Source: an uncultured Lachnospiraceae bacterium (GTDB lineage: Bacteria; Bacillota; Clostridia; Lachnospirales; Lachnospiraceae). From it: DNA of 64,000 nucleotides. The stretch is taken from NCBI GenBank assembly GCA_910585825.1, contig CAJUEY010000003.1:62001-126000 (forward strand). Direction: 5' to 3'. Shown piece after piece: positions 26,903 through 34,667 of the stretch (its first letter is position 1; each line of letters opens with the position of its first letter). A model generated the notes under the pieces. That model was given only the letters and a program-made list of their open reading frames with translations, was not told the origin of the DNA and ran no database searches. Position numbers and translations under genes: made by a program.

Positions 26903-28090
26903 ATGAATATACTATTTTACCGCTATGGAAGTATATGTGAGCCGGATATTATAACCGGCTTTTCAGAACTGGGCAATACCGTACACGAACTGACAATGGA
27001 AATCACCGAAAAAAACGTACCAACCGCCAACCGCGTGGAGTATCTTCACAGCGCTCTTTTAAAACACTCCTACGATTTTGTATTCAGTGTGAATTTCTAT
27101 CCCTTTATTTCCGAAGTATGCAATATTCATGGTCTTTTATATCTTTGTTGGACAGTGGACTGCCCGGTTATGGATCTCCTTTCCCATTCCATCGAAAACA
27201 AATGCAATCGTATTTTTTTATTCGACGCAGCCCAATATAGAGATATTGCCCCCAGAAATCCTGACTGTATCTTTCATCTGCCCCTTGCCACAAATCCGGC
27301 TCGCTGGGACTCTGTCATTACCAAAGCTTCCCGTCAGCAAATTCAAACCTACAGCAGCGACGTTTCCTTCGTAGGATCTCTTTATACAGAAAAATGTCCT
27401 TATGACCGGCTGACCGGAGCATCCGATTATTTAACCGGATATTTAGAGGGCGTCATGAATGCCCAGCAGAGTATTTATGGCTGCTATTTCTTAGAAGAGG
27501 TTTTAAGCGATGAAATTGTGGAAGAATTTCGCAGTCATCTTCCCGGTTTCTATACTCCGCCGGAAAACTTCATACGCAATGACCGCCTTGCCATGGCGAG
27601 ACTATATCTTTGTGCGAAAATTTCCGCCTCTGAGCGGATTCGCACGCTGACTTCCTTAGGCAGACGATTTTCTGTCGATTTATATACCGGAAGCGATACG
27701 ACAGGCATTCCAGTCTGCAACCGGGGACTTGCAAAAACTTTAACAGAAATGCCTCTTATTTTTCATTACAGTAAAATTAATTTAAATATCACTTCCAAAT
27801 CCATACGAGAGGGTCTCCCTTTACGAATTTTCGATATTTTAGGCTGCGGCGGATTTCTGCTGACCAATTATCAGACAGAGCTGCCCGATTGTTTCACGCC
27901 CGGCGTCGATTTGGAATGCTATGGCAGTGAAGAGGAATTGCTGCAAAAGACAGAATATTATCTCACCCACGAAAAAGACCGAAAGGAGATTGCCCGCAAC
28001 GGCGCCCAAACCGCCAGAAAATACCACAATTACCCCAAACGGCTCCTTGACATGCTCTCTCTCGCATTTCACCTTGACAGAAAAGCATAA
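26903..28090 (+). CDS. DUF3880/GT1-type glycosyltransferase
   Basis: This 395-residue protein begins MNILFYRYGSICEPDIITGF and belongs to the DUF3880 plus Glyco_trans_1_2 type. Typical segments are the DFVFSVNFYPFISEVC strand, DVSFVGSLYTEKCPYDRL, KINLNITSKSIREGLPLRIF and DILGCGGFLLTNYQTELPD, the last being the donor-binding loop. It is closely related to the next gene (28227) and more distantly to 24048. It is transcribed divergently from pseB from a strong-looking sigma-A promoter. Nothing in it shows the substrate. Confidence 0.82.
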   Translation: MNILFYRYGSICEPDIITGFSELGNTVHELTMEITEKNVPTANRVEYLHSALLKHSYDFVFSVNFYPFISEVCNIHGLLYLCWTVDCPVMDLLSHSIENKCNRIFLFDAAQYRDIAPRNPDCIFHLPLATNPARWDSVITKASRQQIQTYSSDVSFVGSLYTEKCPYDRLTGASDYLTGYLEGVMNAQQSIYGCYFLEEVLSDEIVEEFRSHLPGFYTPPENFIRNDRLAMARLYLCAKISASERIRTLTSLGRRFSVDLYTGSDTTGIPVCNRGLAKTLTEMPLIFHYSKINLNITSKSIREGLPLRIFDILGCGGFLLTNYQTELPDCFTPGVDLECYGSEEELLQKTEYYLTHEKDRKEIARNGAQTARKYHNYPKRLLDMLSLAFHLDRKA

Positions 28091-28214
28091 AAAACGCGCA
28101 ATACAGAAGAAACACCCTCTGGGTATCCCTTGATGCGCTGAAAAACGCGCAATACAGAAGAAACACCCTCTGGGTATCCCTTGATGCGCTGAAAAACGCG
28201 CAATACAGAAGAAA
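28090..28214 (+). repeat. 51-bp direct tandem repeat, 2.4 copies
   Basis: Copies run 28090-28140 and 28141-28191, followed by a partial 23-base copy at 28192-28214. The two full copies look identical. Each begins AAAAACGCGCAATACAG and ends TTGATGCGCTG. Inside is a short hairpin ACCC-TCT-GGGT. The partial copy ends just before the ribosome site of the second glycosyltransferase, so copy number changes would alter the 5' untranslated region of that gene only. Confidence 0.9.
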
Positions 28215-28226
28215 GGTTGATATATA

Positions 28227-29387
28227 ATGAAAATTCTGTTCCTCGACTCTCCCGCTTTTGCGAAAGAAGATATGTTAGAAGCCTTTTGCGAATGCGGTAT
28301 AGAATGCACCCTCTTCTTTCATGAGGCCTATCACCAGCGCCAGGACGCCGCCTATGAGCAGGCTTTTGATATGGCAGTTTCAAAGGAAAATTTTGATTTT
28401 GTCTTTTCTTTTAATTATTTTCCTATTCTTTCCAGCTGCTGCAAACGGCATCATTTAAAATATGTATCTTATGTTTATGACAGTCCCCTTGTTTCTCTGT
28501 ATTCCTATACCCTGATCAACGACTGTAATTATGTTTTCCTGTTTGACAAAACTACTTATCTGAAATTTAAAAATGCCGGAATTCCCACCGTATACTATCT
28601 GCCGCTGGCGGCCAATACGAAACGTTTGGCTTCTCTGAAAACGCCTAAAGAGCTTGCAGAGAAACTCCGGTCTGACGTATCTTTCGTAGGTTCTCTTTAC
28701 AATGAGGATCATAATCTCTTTGAACAGCTGACAGACCTGCCTGATTATACAAGAGGATATCTCGATGCCATTATGACTGTACAGCAAAAGTTATATGGCT
28801 CCTTTCTTCTGGAAGATCTTCTGCATCCGGAAATTGTAAAAGATCTGCAGAATTCCGTCCCTTATACTCCTATGTCAGACGGTACGGAACCTGCAGCTTA
28901 TGTCTATGCCAATTATTTTCTGGCCAGAAAGATCAGCAGCAACGAACGAATTTCCCTGTTACACCGGCTGTCTGAGGAATTCCGACTGAACTTATATTCC
29001 CATAAACCGTCGCCTCAGATTCCAAAAGCTCGTTTTATGGGAACGGCAGACTATTATACTCTTATGCCTTTGATTTTCCAAAACAGTGCAGTAAATTTGA
29101 ATATCACATTAAAAAGCATTTATTCCGGCATTCCTCTGCGCTGCATGGATATTATGGGCTGCGGCGGTTTTCTTCTGACCAATTATCAGGCTGATTTTTT
29201 TGATTATTTTCTACCGGAAGAAGATTTTATATTTTATGAAAGCGAGGAGGATTGTCTGCAGAAAACACGTCATTATCTCTCCCACGAATCACAGCGCAGA
29301 CAGATTGCGCAAAATGCGCTTGGCAAAATGAAAGAACAGCATACTTTTGTCCACAGAGTGCGGGAAATACTTTCTATTCTCCCTTAA
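28227..29387 (+). CDS. DUF3880/GT1-type glycosyltransferase (paralogue of 26903)
   Basis: This 386-residue protein matches the previous gene along its length (DVSFVGSLYNEDHNLFEQL; NLNITLKSIYSGIPLRCM; DIMGCGGFLLTNYQADFFD). The pair probably arose by duplication. GAAAGG lies about ten bases before the ATG. Its 3' end overlaps the converging Maf gene by 14 bp. It probably adds a sugar to the same or a related glycan, possibly on flagellin since Maf and flagellin are next door. The substrate is unknown. Confidence 0.82.
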   Translation: MKILFLDSPAFAKEDMLEAFCECGIECTLFFHEAYHQRQDAAYEQAFDMAVSKENFDFVFSFNYFPILSSCCKRHHLKYVSYVYDSPLVSLYSYTLINDCNYVFLFDKTTYLKFKNAGIPTVYYLPLAANTKRLASLKTPKELAEKLRSDVSFVGSLYNEDHNLFEQLTDLPDYTRGYLDAIMTVQQKLYGSFLLEDLLHPEIVKDLQNSVPYTPMSDGTEPAAYVYANYFLARKISSNERISLLHRLSEEFRLNLYSHKPSPQIPKARFMGTADYYTLMPLIFQNSAVNLNITLKSIYSGIPLRCMDIMGCGGFLLTNYQADFFDYFLPEEDFIFYESEEDCLQKTRHYLSHESQRRQIAQNALGKMKEQHTFVHRVREILSILP

Positions 29388-31212
29388 AAACATTTCCATA
29401 ATCTTCTTCAAACATCGGAATTGCCGCCTGGTAGGATTCCATCAGGCGGACGCTTTGCTCCATGATTTCCGGAATATCCATATCCTCTTTTGCACAAATG
29501 GATTCTTTTAACTCAAATTCCTCTTTGCTGGCATATAATGAAATCCATCCAATAAACGGATGTAAATCTATCTTTTCGTTTTGCTTTGCAATTTCATTAA
29601 GCCGTTTTTTTATCTGGTTTTTATCAAGGTTGTGATATTGCTGAATCAATTCCTTTTCCATAGAAATCATAGCCGCAAGATGCTTTGCAAATTCTGTCTT
29701 TAATTCCTCCAGCTCAGCCGCTTTCTGATGCAGGCGTTTTTGTTGTTCCTGATCGAACACAGGCGGCAGATTTTGCAGCGTTTCATGGAATTCTATTTCG
29801 CGTTCACATTCCTGTTCAATTGTCTCCCGTAATGTCTGGATCACTGTTCCTTCTATCCTGGCCCCGCCCTCTGTAGCATCAATCACTTTCAATTCACTGC
29901 ATTCATTTTGAATTGCCTTTTCAAACCATTGCTTATAATACTTCATCTGATAATCCGTTTCCAGAATATTTCCATCAACTCCTTCCACCTGTACAATGTA
30001 TCTTCGGCTTATATACGTATCGTTATCTCCCAAAACACCTTCTATTCCTTTGGTATGCGACTGTCCTCCGGTAAAAGCCAAATCCTGACCAATCAGTATA
30101 ATCGTCTGAAATCCAAAGTAACGCGCCAACTGAAAGGCTTCTATCGATATCGATCCTCCCGGCTGAACTGCAGCAATCTCTTCCCCCAGTTCTTTATTTA
30201 ATGCTTCATCCCACCAGGACATAAGACGGTCATAATAAAACACCTTTCTTCCGTATTTTTTAATTGGCGAAGGATTGCTCCAGTAAGAAGCCGCCCATAG
30301 AAATTCCTGCTTGTCCACTGTTTCAAAAAAACGTTCCGGCGCTTTCGGATCAACGGTACATACCAAGTCCGGACGTATCCCCTCCCGAATTACCGTACGC
30401 AGTGCAGCATCCACTACAAAAATAAATGCTTTCCCTTCTGCTTTTTTCACTTCTTTGATATTTTTATCCAAGGAAGGCCCCGCAGAAATAATTATTGCCG
30501 GAAGGCGATTGACTCCCATCTTCTGAAGTTCCTTTTTCATCTGAAGACAGTGTCTTTGTGTAATTATATTATTTAGATGAAACAATGCATTGGCTGATAT
30601 TTTTCGGTTAAATCCCTCAAAAGTTCCTTTCTGCAGTATTTCCCATTCAATTTTTTCTACAACTTCATTTGTGAATTTTTTACAAATTTCCGGATAAAGT
30701 ATGTCATACGCAGGCAGAATACAAAACTCCACCAATTTGATGTAGCTATACTCAATAACGCCGGCAATGACATCTGCCAGTTCTTGCCATCTTTCGGAAG
30801 TGCAAATCCATACGCGGGAATCCAAAAACAAATCTTCCAAATCGTATTCCAATACAGCTTTTGCTAAAATCTCCGGATTCGGTTCACAGATTATCACAAT
30901 ATTGCTCTCATCACATTTCTGCAATATTTTGCGGACAGCCATTCCGTCACTGAATCCAAAAATAAAGTACCTGTAAAACGGCTTACTCTCATATCTATCT
31001 GCATATAAATTAGAAACGCTGTCCGGATCTAGTCTGCTGTTCAAATACCAGATATATCCATCTCTTGCAACAGTCAATACCTTATTTCCGTTTCCCGTTT
31101 CCTGAATCTGCACGCTATTTTCTTTCCCCTGCAGAATCCTTGTTTTTATTTCATCTGCCAGCTGCTTATTTTTATCGGCAAGCGCCTTTATATTTCTTTC
31201 CCAGTTTTTCAT
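29374..31212 (-). CDS. Maf-type flagellin glycosyltransferase (DUF115)
   Basis: This 612-residue protein is of the motility-associated factor family. An N-terminal domain precedes the central DUF115-like core: PAIIISAGPSLDKNIKEVKK, FIFVVDAALRTVIREGIRPD, VCTVDPKAPERFFE and ILIGQDLAFTGGQSHTKG. The C-terminal 150 residues are helical. Maf proteins attach nonulosonic acids such as pseudaminic or legionaminic acid to serine or threonine of flagellin before export. The position 400 bp downstream of a flagellin gene, with a nonulosonic acid locus nearby, supports that role. It follows a small orphan gene by 10 bp. Confidence 0.88.
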   Translation of the reverse strand: MKNWERNIKALADKNKQLADEIKTRILQGKENSVQIQETGNGNKVLTVARDGYIWYLNSRLDPDSVSNLYADRYESKPFYRYFIFGFSDGMAVRKILQKCDESNIVIICEPNPEILAKAVLEYDLEDLFLDSRVWICTSERWQELADVIAGVIEYSYIKLVEFCILPAYDILYPEICKKFTNEVVEKIEWEILQKGTFEGFNRKISANALFHLNNIITQRHCLQMKKELQKMGVNRLPAIIISAGPSLDKNIKEVKKAEGKAFIFVVDAALRTVIREGIRPDLVCTVDPKAPERFFETVDKQEFLWAASYWSNPSPIKKYGRKVFYYDRLMSWWDEALNKELGEEIAAVQPGGSISIEAFQLARYFGFQTIILIGQDLAFTGGQSHTKGIEGVLGDNDTYISRRYIVQVEGVDGNILETDYQMKYYKQWFEKAIQNECSELKVIDATEGGARIEGTVIQTLRETIEQECEREIEFHETLQNLPPVFDQEQQKRLHQKAAELEELKTEFAKHLAAMISMEKELIQQYHNLDKNQIKKRLNEIAKQNEKIDLHPFIGWISLYASKEEFELKESICAKEDMDIPEIMEQSVRLMESYQAAIPMFEEDYGNVFKGE

Positions 31213-31222
31213 ATTTCTGCCC

Positions 31223-31513
31223 CTAATACTTTAATCTATATAATGCAGCAATGGGTGCGGCGTATTCCTGCAGACAGTCTGCCATACCCAGCATATCCTT
31301 CTGCTCATATGCACGATTGAAATTCTGATACATCATAGAGATAAAAAATAGTATCTGCTGCTCATCTTCATCTCTGACTTCCAACAATGCATCTGTTACT
31401 ATTTTTAACTTTGGAAGCAAGGCTCCCACTTTTTCTAATCCTTCCTGCTCCCGATTCTGATAAAACGCTATACTGACATCATCTATTTCTTTTTCCAATA
31501 CTGCAATGTCCAT
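31223..31513 (-). CDS. small helical orphan between flagellin and maf
   Basis: The product is 96 residues, acidic and wholly helical (VLEKEIDDVSIAFYQNREQE, then FFISMMYQNFNRAYEQKDML). I know no named family. Size and helix pattern recall flagellar chaperones such as FliS or FliT, but no diagnostic residues are visible. AGGAG stands about nine bases before the ATG. It is separated from flagellin by a terminator, so it and maf may have their own promoter. A role in flagellin handling or glycosylation is a guess from position. Confidence 0.65.
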   Translation of the reverse strand: MDIAVLEKEIDDVSIAFYQNREQEGLEKVGALLPKLKIVTDALLEVRDEDEQQILFFISMMYQNFNRAYEQKDMLGMADCLQEYAAPIAALYRLKY

Positions 31514-31538
31514 GAATTCTTTTCTCCTGCAATTCTAT

Positions 31539-31568
31539 TTTATAACAATTTGAAGAAATCAATTTCTT
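31539..31568 (-). promoter_or_regulatory. possible promoter with palindrome upstream of the orphan-maf pair
   Basis: A perfect inverted repeat (AAGAAAT-CA-ATTTCTT, 31553-31568) lies eight bases upstream of a TATAAA box (31544-31539 on the minus strand). There is no convincing -35 box. The palindrome could be an operator or just part of an AT-rich spacer. Confidence 0.3.
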
Positions 31569-31579
31569 ATAAGATAAAG

Positions 31580-31607
31580 AAAAAGCCGACGTAAAACGCC
31601 GGCTTTT
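31580..31607 (-). terminator. Rho-independent terminator of flagellin copy A
   Basis: On the minus strand AAAAGCCGGCGT pairs with ACGTCGGCTTTT around a three-base loop, with one G-U pair, followed by a T-rich run. It starts about 13 bases after the flagellin stop codon. Confidence 0.85.
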
Positions 31608-31620
31608 CGTAATCTTAAAA

Positions 31621-32439
31621 TTACTGTAATAAGGATAATACACCCTGGTTTGACTGATTAGCCTGAGCAAGCATTGACTGTCCTGCCTGAGCAAGAATGT
31701 TGTTCTTGCTGTACTGAACCATTTCAGAAGCCATATCTGTATCACGGATACGAGATTCAGCTGCCTGGCTGTTCTCTGCTGCTACATCTAAGTTAGCAAT
31801 GGTGTGCTCTAATCTGTTCTGCAGTGCACCGAGTTTGGAACGCTGTGCAGATACTTTTGATAAAGCGCCTGCGATTGCGGAGATTGCCGCACCTGCTTTT
31901 CCAAAGCTTCCAACGCTTACTTTTCCTCTTGCTACACCGATAGTGCTCGCATTCATATTGCCAATAGTAATTGCGATTCTCTGTCCGGAAAGAGCTCCAA
32001 CCTGAAGGTTCTTGTTTGAAAAAGTGCCATCTAACAGGTTCATGGTGTTGAACTGTGTTGTAGACTGGATTCTGTCGATCTCAGATACTAACTGGTTGAT
32101 CTCGTTCTGGATTGCGCCTCTGTCAGCTGTGGTATTCGGATCGTTTGCTGCCTGAACAGCCAGCTCATTCATACGCTGTAAAATAGAATGTACTTCATTC
32201 AAAGCACCTTCAGCTGTCTGAATTAAAGAAATACCATCCTGTGCGTTTGTAGAAGCTCTGTTCAATCCACGGATCTGGCTTCTCATTTTCTCGGAAATTG
32301 TTAAGCCTGCTGCGTCATCTGCTGCACGGTTGATTTTGTAACCGGATGATAATTTCTCAGATGATTTTGACTGCTGGCTGGTTACCATGCCTAACTGTCT
32401 GTTAGAGTTCATTGCTGTAAGATTGTGCTGTACTACCAT
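31621..32439 (-). CDS. hag: flagellin (filament subunit), copy A
   Basis: The protein has 272 residues with the conserved flagellin ends: N-terminal HNLTAMNSNRQLGMV, LSSGYKINRAADDAAGLTIS and C-terminal RIRDTDMASEMVQYSKNNIL then LAQANQSNQGVLSLLQ. The middle region is short, so little beyond the D0/D1 domains is present. It is secreted through the flagellar type III pathway and polymerises into the filament; the serine- and threonine-rich central part is a natural target for Maf glycosylation. AAGGAGG precedes the ATG by eight bases. The leader holds a CsrA-type hairpin and the promoter is of sigma-28 type. The amino acid sequence is identical to copy B. Confidence 0.97.
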   Translation of the reverse strand: MVVQHNLTAMNSNRQLGMVTSQQSKSSEKLSSGYKINRAADDAAGLTISEKMRSQIRGLNRASTNAQDGISLIQTAEGALNEVHSILQRMNELAVQAANDPNTTADRGAIQNEINQLVSEIDRIQSTTQFNTMNLLDGTFSNKNLQVGALSGQRIAITIGNMNASTIGVARGKVSVGSFGKAGAAISAIAGALSKVSAQRSKLGALQNRLEHTIANLDVAAENSQAAESRIRDTDMASEMVQYSKNNILAQAGQSMLAQANQSNQGVLSLLQ

Positions 32440-32463
32440 ATTATTTTCCTCCTTGAATATGCT

Positions 32464-32479
32464 GCAGCCTCCCTGCTGC
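32464..32479 (-). promoter_or_regulatory. CsrA-type hairpin in the flagellin A leader
   Basis: On the transcript GCAGC-AGGGAG-GCTGC forms a five-pair stem that exposes AGGGA in its loop. This is the classical CsrA target (ANGGA in a loop). A second GGA motif is the ribosome site AAGGAGG at 32454-32448; further ones are ACGGAG and GAGGAG upstream. In Bacillus, CsrA uses two such sites to block hag translation. Confidence 0.7.
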
Positions 32480-32573
32480 TAAACTTGTTTTTACATATGC
32501 TCCTCTTTGCGGCCGTACGCTCCGTTCGGATTTGCTCATCAGTAACAATTATTATCTTGTTTACTTATTATAT

Positions 32574-32600
32574 ATATCGGACCGATATTTCGATACTTTA
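32574..32600 (-). promoter_or_regulatory. sigma-28 promoter of flagellin A
   Basis: TAAA (32600-32597) and TCCGATAT (32581-32574) are separated by 15 bases on the minus strand, matching the flagellar sigma factor consensus TAAA-N15-GCCGATAA. The predicted leader is about 130 bases long. Confidence 0.85.
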
Positions 32601-32693
32601 TAGCGAAAAACAAATTTTTACGCTGCTTTTTATAAATCATCTGTAAATCCGGAAAACTGCCGCCATCAATTTCTTTCGGAACTATGACAAAAG

Positions 32694-32723
32694 AAAAAAG
32701 GCCGACGCAAAACGCCGGCCTTT
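32694..32723 (-). terminator. Rho-independent terminator of flagellin copy B
   Basis: AAAGGCCGGCG and CGTCGGCCTTT flank a short loop on the minus strand and a T-rich run follows. It resembles but is not identical to the copy A terminator. Confidence 0.85.
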
Positions 32724-32736
32724 CGTAATCTTAAAA

Positions 32737-33555
32737 TTACTGTAATAAGGATAATACACCCTGGTTTGACTGATTAGCCTGAGCAAGCATTGACTGTCCT
32801 GCCTGAGCAAGAATGTTGTTCTTGCTGTACTGAACCATTTCAGAAGCCATATCTGTATCACGGATACGAGATTCAGCTGCCTGGCTGTTCTCTGCTGCTA
32901 CATCTAAGTTAGCAATGGTGTGCTCTAATCTGTTCTGCAGTGCACCGAGTTTGGAACGCTGTGCAGATACTTTTGATAAAGCGCCTGCGATTGCGGAGAT
33001 TGCCGCACCTGCTTTTCCAAAGCTTCCAACGCTTACTTTTCCTCTTGCTACACCGATAGTGCTCGCATTCATATTGCCAATAGTAATTGCGATTCTCTGT
33101 CCGGAAAGAGCTCCAACCTGAAGGTTCTTGTTTGAAAAAGTGCCATCTAACAGGTTCATGGTGTTGAACTGTGTTGTAGACTGGATTCTGTCGATCTCAG
33201 ATACTAACTGGTTGATCTCGTTCTGGATTGCGCCTCTGTCAGCTGTGGTATTCGGATCGTTTGCTGCCTGAACAGCCAGCTCATTCATACGCTGTAAAAT
33301 AGAATGTACTTCATTCAAAGCACCTTCAGCTGTCTGAATTAAAGAAATACCATCCTGTGCGTTTGTAGAAGCTCTGTTCAATCCACGGATCTGGCTTCTC
33401 ATTTTCTCGGAAATTGTTAAGCCTGCTGCGTCATCTGCTGCACGGTTGATTTTGTAACCGGATGATAATTTCTCAGATGATTTTGACTGCTGGCTGGTTA
33501 CCATGCCTAACTGTCTGTTAGAGTTCATTGCTGTAAGATTGTGCTGTACTACCAT
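32737..33555 (-). CDS. hag: flagellin (filament subunit), copy B
   Basis: The 272-residue product is identical to copy A at every residue. It has its own sigma-28 promoter, CsrA-type hairpin leader, ribosome site and terminator, so it forms a complete separate transcription unit. It lies immediately downstream of the fliS-fliT-like genes and upstream of copy A. Two identical genes raise flagellin dosage, or give material for gene conversion that keeps them the same. Confidence 0.97.
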   Translation of the reverse strand: MVVQHNLTAMNSNRQLGMVTSQQSKSSEKLSSGYKINRAADDAAGLTISEKMRSQIRGLNRASTNAQDGISLIQTAEGALNEVHSILQRMNELAVQAANDPNTTADRGAIQNEINQLVSEIDRIQSTTQFNTMNLLDGTFSNKNLQVGALSGQRIAITIGNMNASTIGVARGKVSVGSFGKAGAAISAIAGALSKVSAQRSKLGALQNRLEHTIANLDVAAENSQAAESRIRDTDMASEMVQYSKNNILAQAGQSMLAQANQSNQGVLSLLQ

Positions 33556-33579
33556 ATTATTTTCCTCCTTGAATATGCT

Positions 33580-33595
33580 GCAGCCTCCCTGCTGC
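33580..33595 (-). promoter_or_regulatory. CsrA-type hairpin in the flagellin B leader
   Basis: Same GCAGC-AGGGAG-GCTGC hairpin as in copy A, 1116 bp away, with the same spacing to the ribosome site. Confidence 0.7.
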
Positions 33596-33691
33596 TAAAC
33601 TTGTTTTTACATATGCTCCTCTTTGCGGCCGTACGCTCCGTTCGGATTTGCATGCTCAAGTAACAATTATTATCTTGATTACTTGTAATAT

Positions 33692-33718
33692 ATATCGGAC
33701 CAACGTCACGATACTTTA
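33692..33718 (-). promoter_or_regulatory. sigma-28 promoter of flagellin B
   Basis: TAAA (33718-33715), 15 bases, then TCCGATAT (33699-33692) on the minus strand. The 15-base spacer differs from copy A in several places while both boxes are kept. Confidence 0.85.
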
Positions 33719-33722
33719 TAGT

Positions 33723-33755
33723 AAAAAGTAAAATTCATTTTTTATTTTACTTTTT
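33723..33755 (-). terminator. AT-rich terminator after the fliT-like gene
   Basis: AAAAAGTAAAAT pairs perfectly with ATTTTACTTTTT across a nine-base loop, starting within the last codons of the fliT-like gene and ending just upstream of the flagellin B promoter. The stem is AT-only except for one pair, so it may be weak. Confidence 0.55.
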
Positions 33756-34223
33756 ATTATCAATTACCTGTGCGGAATAATTCTTCTGCCGCATCATATT
33801 CTGGTAATATTGATGAACCACCTTCTGGCTGTTGCGGACTCCTTTTACCTGATCTCGCACATCGGCAAATTTGCGGTCTGCTTCTTCTTTGTTTCTGGCT
33901 TCCTGTGTCTGAATTGTATTTGTCTTTTCTGTAATCTCTTTAATCAGCGCCTGCATTTTTTTAATCTCATCCGCATACTGCTGTTTATTTTCGCTGAGAT
34001 TATCCCTGACGCGTTCAAAAAGCTCTTCAAACCCATCATCCAACAGATTCAGCTGCTCAACAAAGCCAGACTTATTGTCCATATTCTTTTCAAAATCTTC
34101 CGGCAGGAGATTCGGGTCCTGCAGCAAAAGTTTCTGCTGGCGGTTTAATTCTATGATTCTGTCCAGAATGCCTCGTTTTTTTTCGAGGCTTTCCATCATA
34201 ATACTGATATAACTCGTTTCCAT
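33747..34223 (-). CDS. FliT-like flagellar chaperone
   Basis: This 158-residue coiled protein (EKKRGILDRIIELNRQQKLL; DNLSENKQQYADEIKKMQAL) is mostly alpha-helical. Its position directly after fliS and after fliD suits a FliT/FlgN-type export chaperone, which in other bacteria binds FliD. There is no strict sequence motif to prove it. I start at the second ATG (34223), six bases after AGGAG. The gene ends within an AT-rich hairpin that may terminate the operon before the flagellin promoter. Confidence 0.65.
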   Translation of the reverse strand: METSYISIMMESLEKKRGILDRIIELNRQQKLLLQDPNLLPEDFEKNMDNKSGFVEQLNLLDDGFEELFERVRDNLSENKQQYADEIKKMQALIKEITEKTNTIQTQEARNKEEADRKFADVRDQVKGVRNSQKVVHQYYQNMMRQKNYSAQVIDNKK

Positions 34224-34247
34224 TTCCATCTCCTGTGATTGAAAGCA

Positions 34248-34634
34248 TTATTTTCCGCCAATGCCGCCGGCCTGCCTCATTACTTCTTTCCAGGTATCCC
34301 GCATCGTACGGAGATGCTCTAACACTTCCTCTAATATTTCGCGGTCTTTTTGGATATTTGCTTCTACCAGTCTTTTAGAAAGATATGCATAAACATTTTC
34401 AAAATCTTCAGCCACCGGATATTTATGATCCAGACTCGCCCGAAATTCTTCGATAATATTTTCTACTTTTACAATATTATTGTGAGCTTTTGAAATATCC
34501 TTTTTCTCAATTGCATCCATTGCAATATTACAGAATTTAATCGCCCCTTCATAAAGCATCAGCGTCAGCTCTGCCGGGGTAGCTGTCATGATTTTGTTAT
34601 TTGCATATGCTGCATATCCCTGTCTGTTTGTCAT
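34248..34634 (-). CDS. fliS: flagellar export chaperone FliS
   Basis: This 128-residue helical protein has the FliS signature: YAAYANNKIMTATPAELTLM, LYEGAIKFCNIAMDAIEKKD and a C-terminal EHLRTMRDTWKEVMRQAG. FliS binds the C-terminal end of flagellin in the cytoplasm and keeps it from polymerising before export. The ATG at 34634 has AGGGAGG seven bases upstream. It lies between fliD and the fliT-like gene, the usual order. Confidence 0.93.
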   Translation of the reverse strand: MTNRQGYAAYANNKIMTATPAELTLMLYEGAIKFCNIAMDAIEKKDISKAHNNIVKVENIIEEFRASLDHKYPVAEDFENVYAYLSKRLVEANIQKDREILEEVLEHLRTMRDTWKEVMRQAGGIGGK

Positions 34635-34667
34635 TGTATAACCTCCCTGTTGCAAATGACCCGCTTA

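Larger units (their letters stand above)
31606..32535 (-). repeat. flagellin duplication block, copy A
   Basis: This block of about 930 bp, covering the flagellin gene and its leader, looks identical to 32722-33651 base for base as far as I can read. The shift between copies is 1116 bp. Identity stops abruptly in the terminator on one side and just below the promoter on the other. Confidence 0.85.
32722..33651 (-). repeat. flagellin duplication block, copy B
   Basis: Partner of the block at 31606-32535. Beyond the block, upstream sequences differ by substitutions and a small insertion or deletion, yet each keeps a good sigma-28 promoter. Confidence 0.85.

Noticed and set aside
28090..28214. 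CRISPR array
   Set aside because: The units are direct head-to-tail copies without unique spacers, and no cas genes are nearby.
27839..28309. Minus-strand open frame across the 51-bp repeat
   Set aside because: Its internal repeats (for example CIARFSAHQGIPRG) come from translating the DNA tandem repeat, and it lies opposite real genes.
31479..31745. 88-codon minus-strand open frame over the end of flagellin A
   Set aside because: It overlaps the flagellin coding end and its terminator in another frame and has no ribosome site, so it is a shadow.
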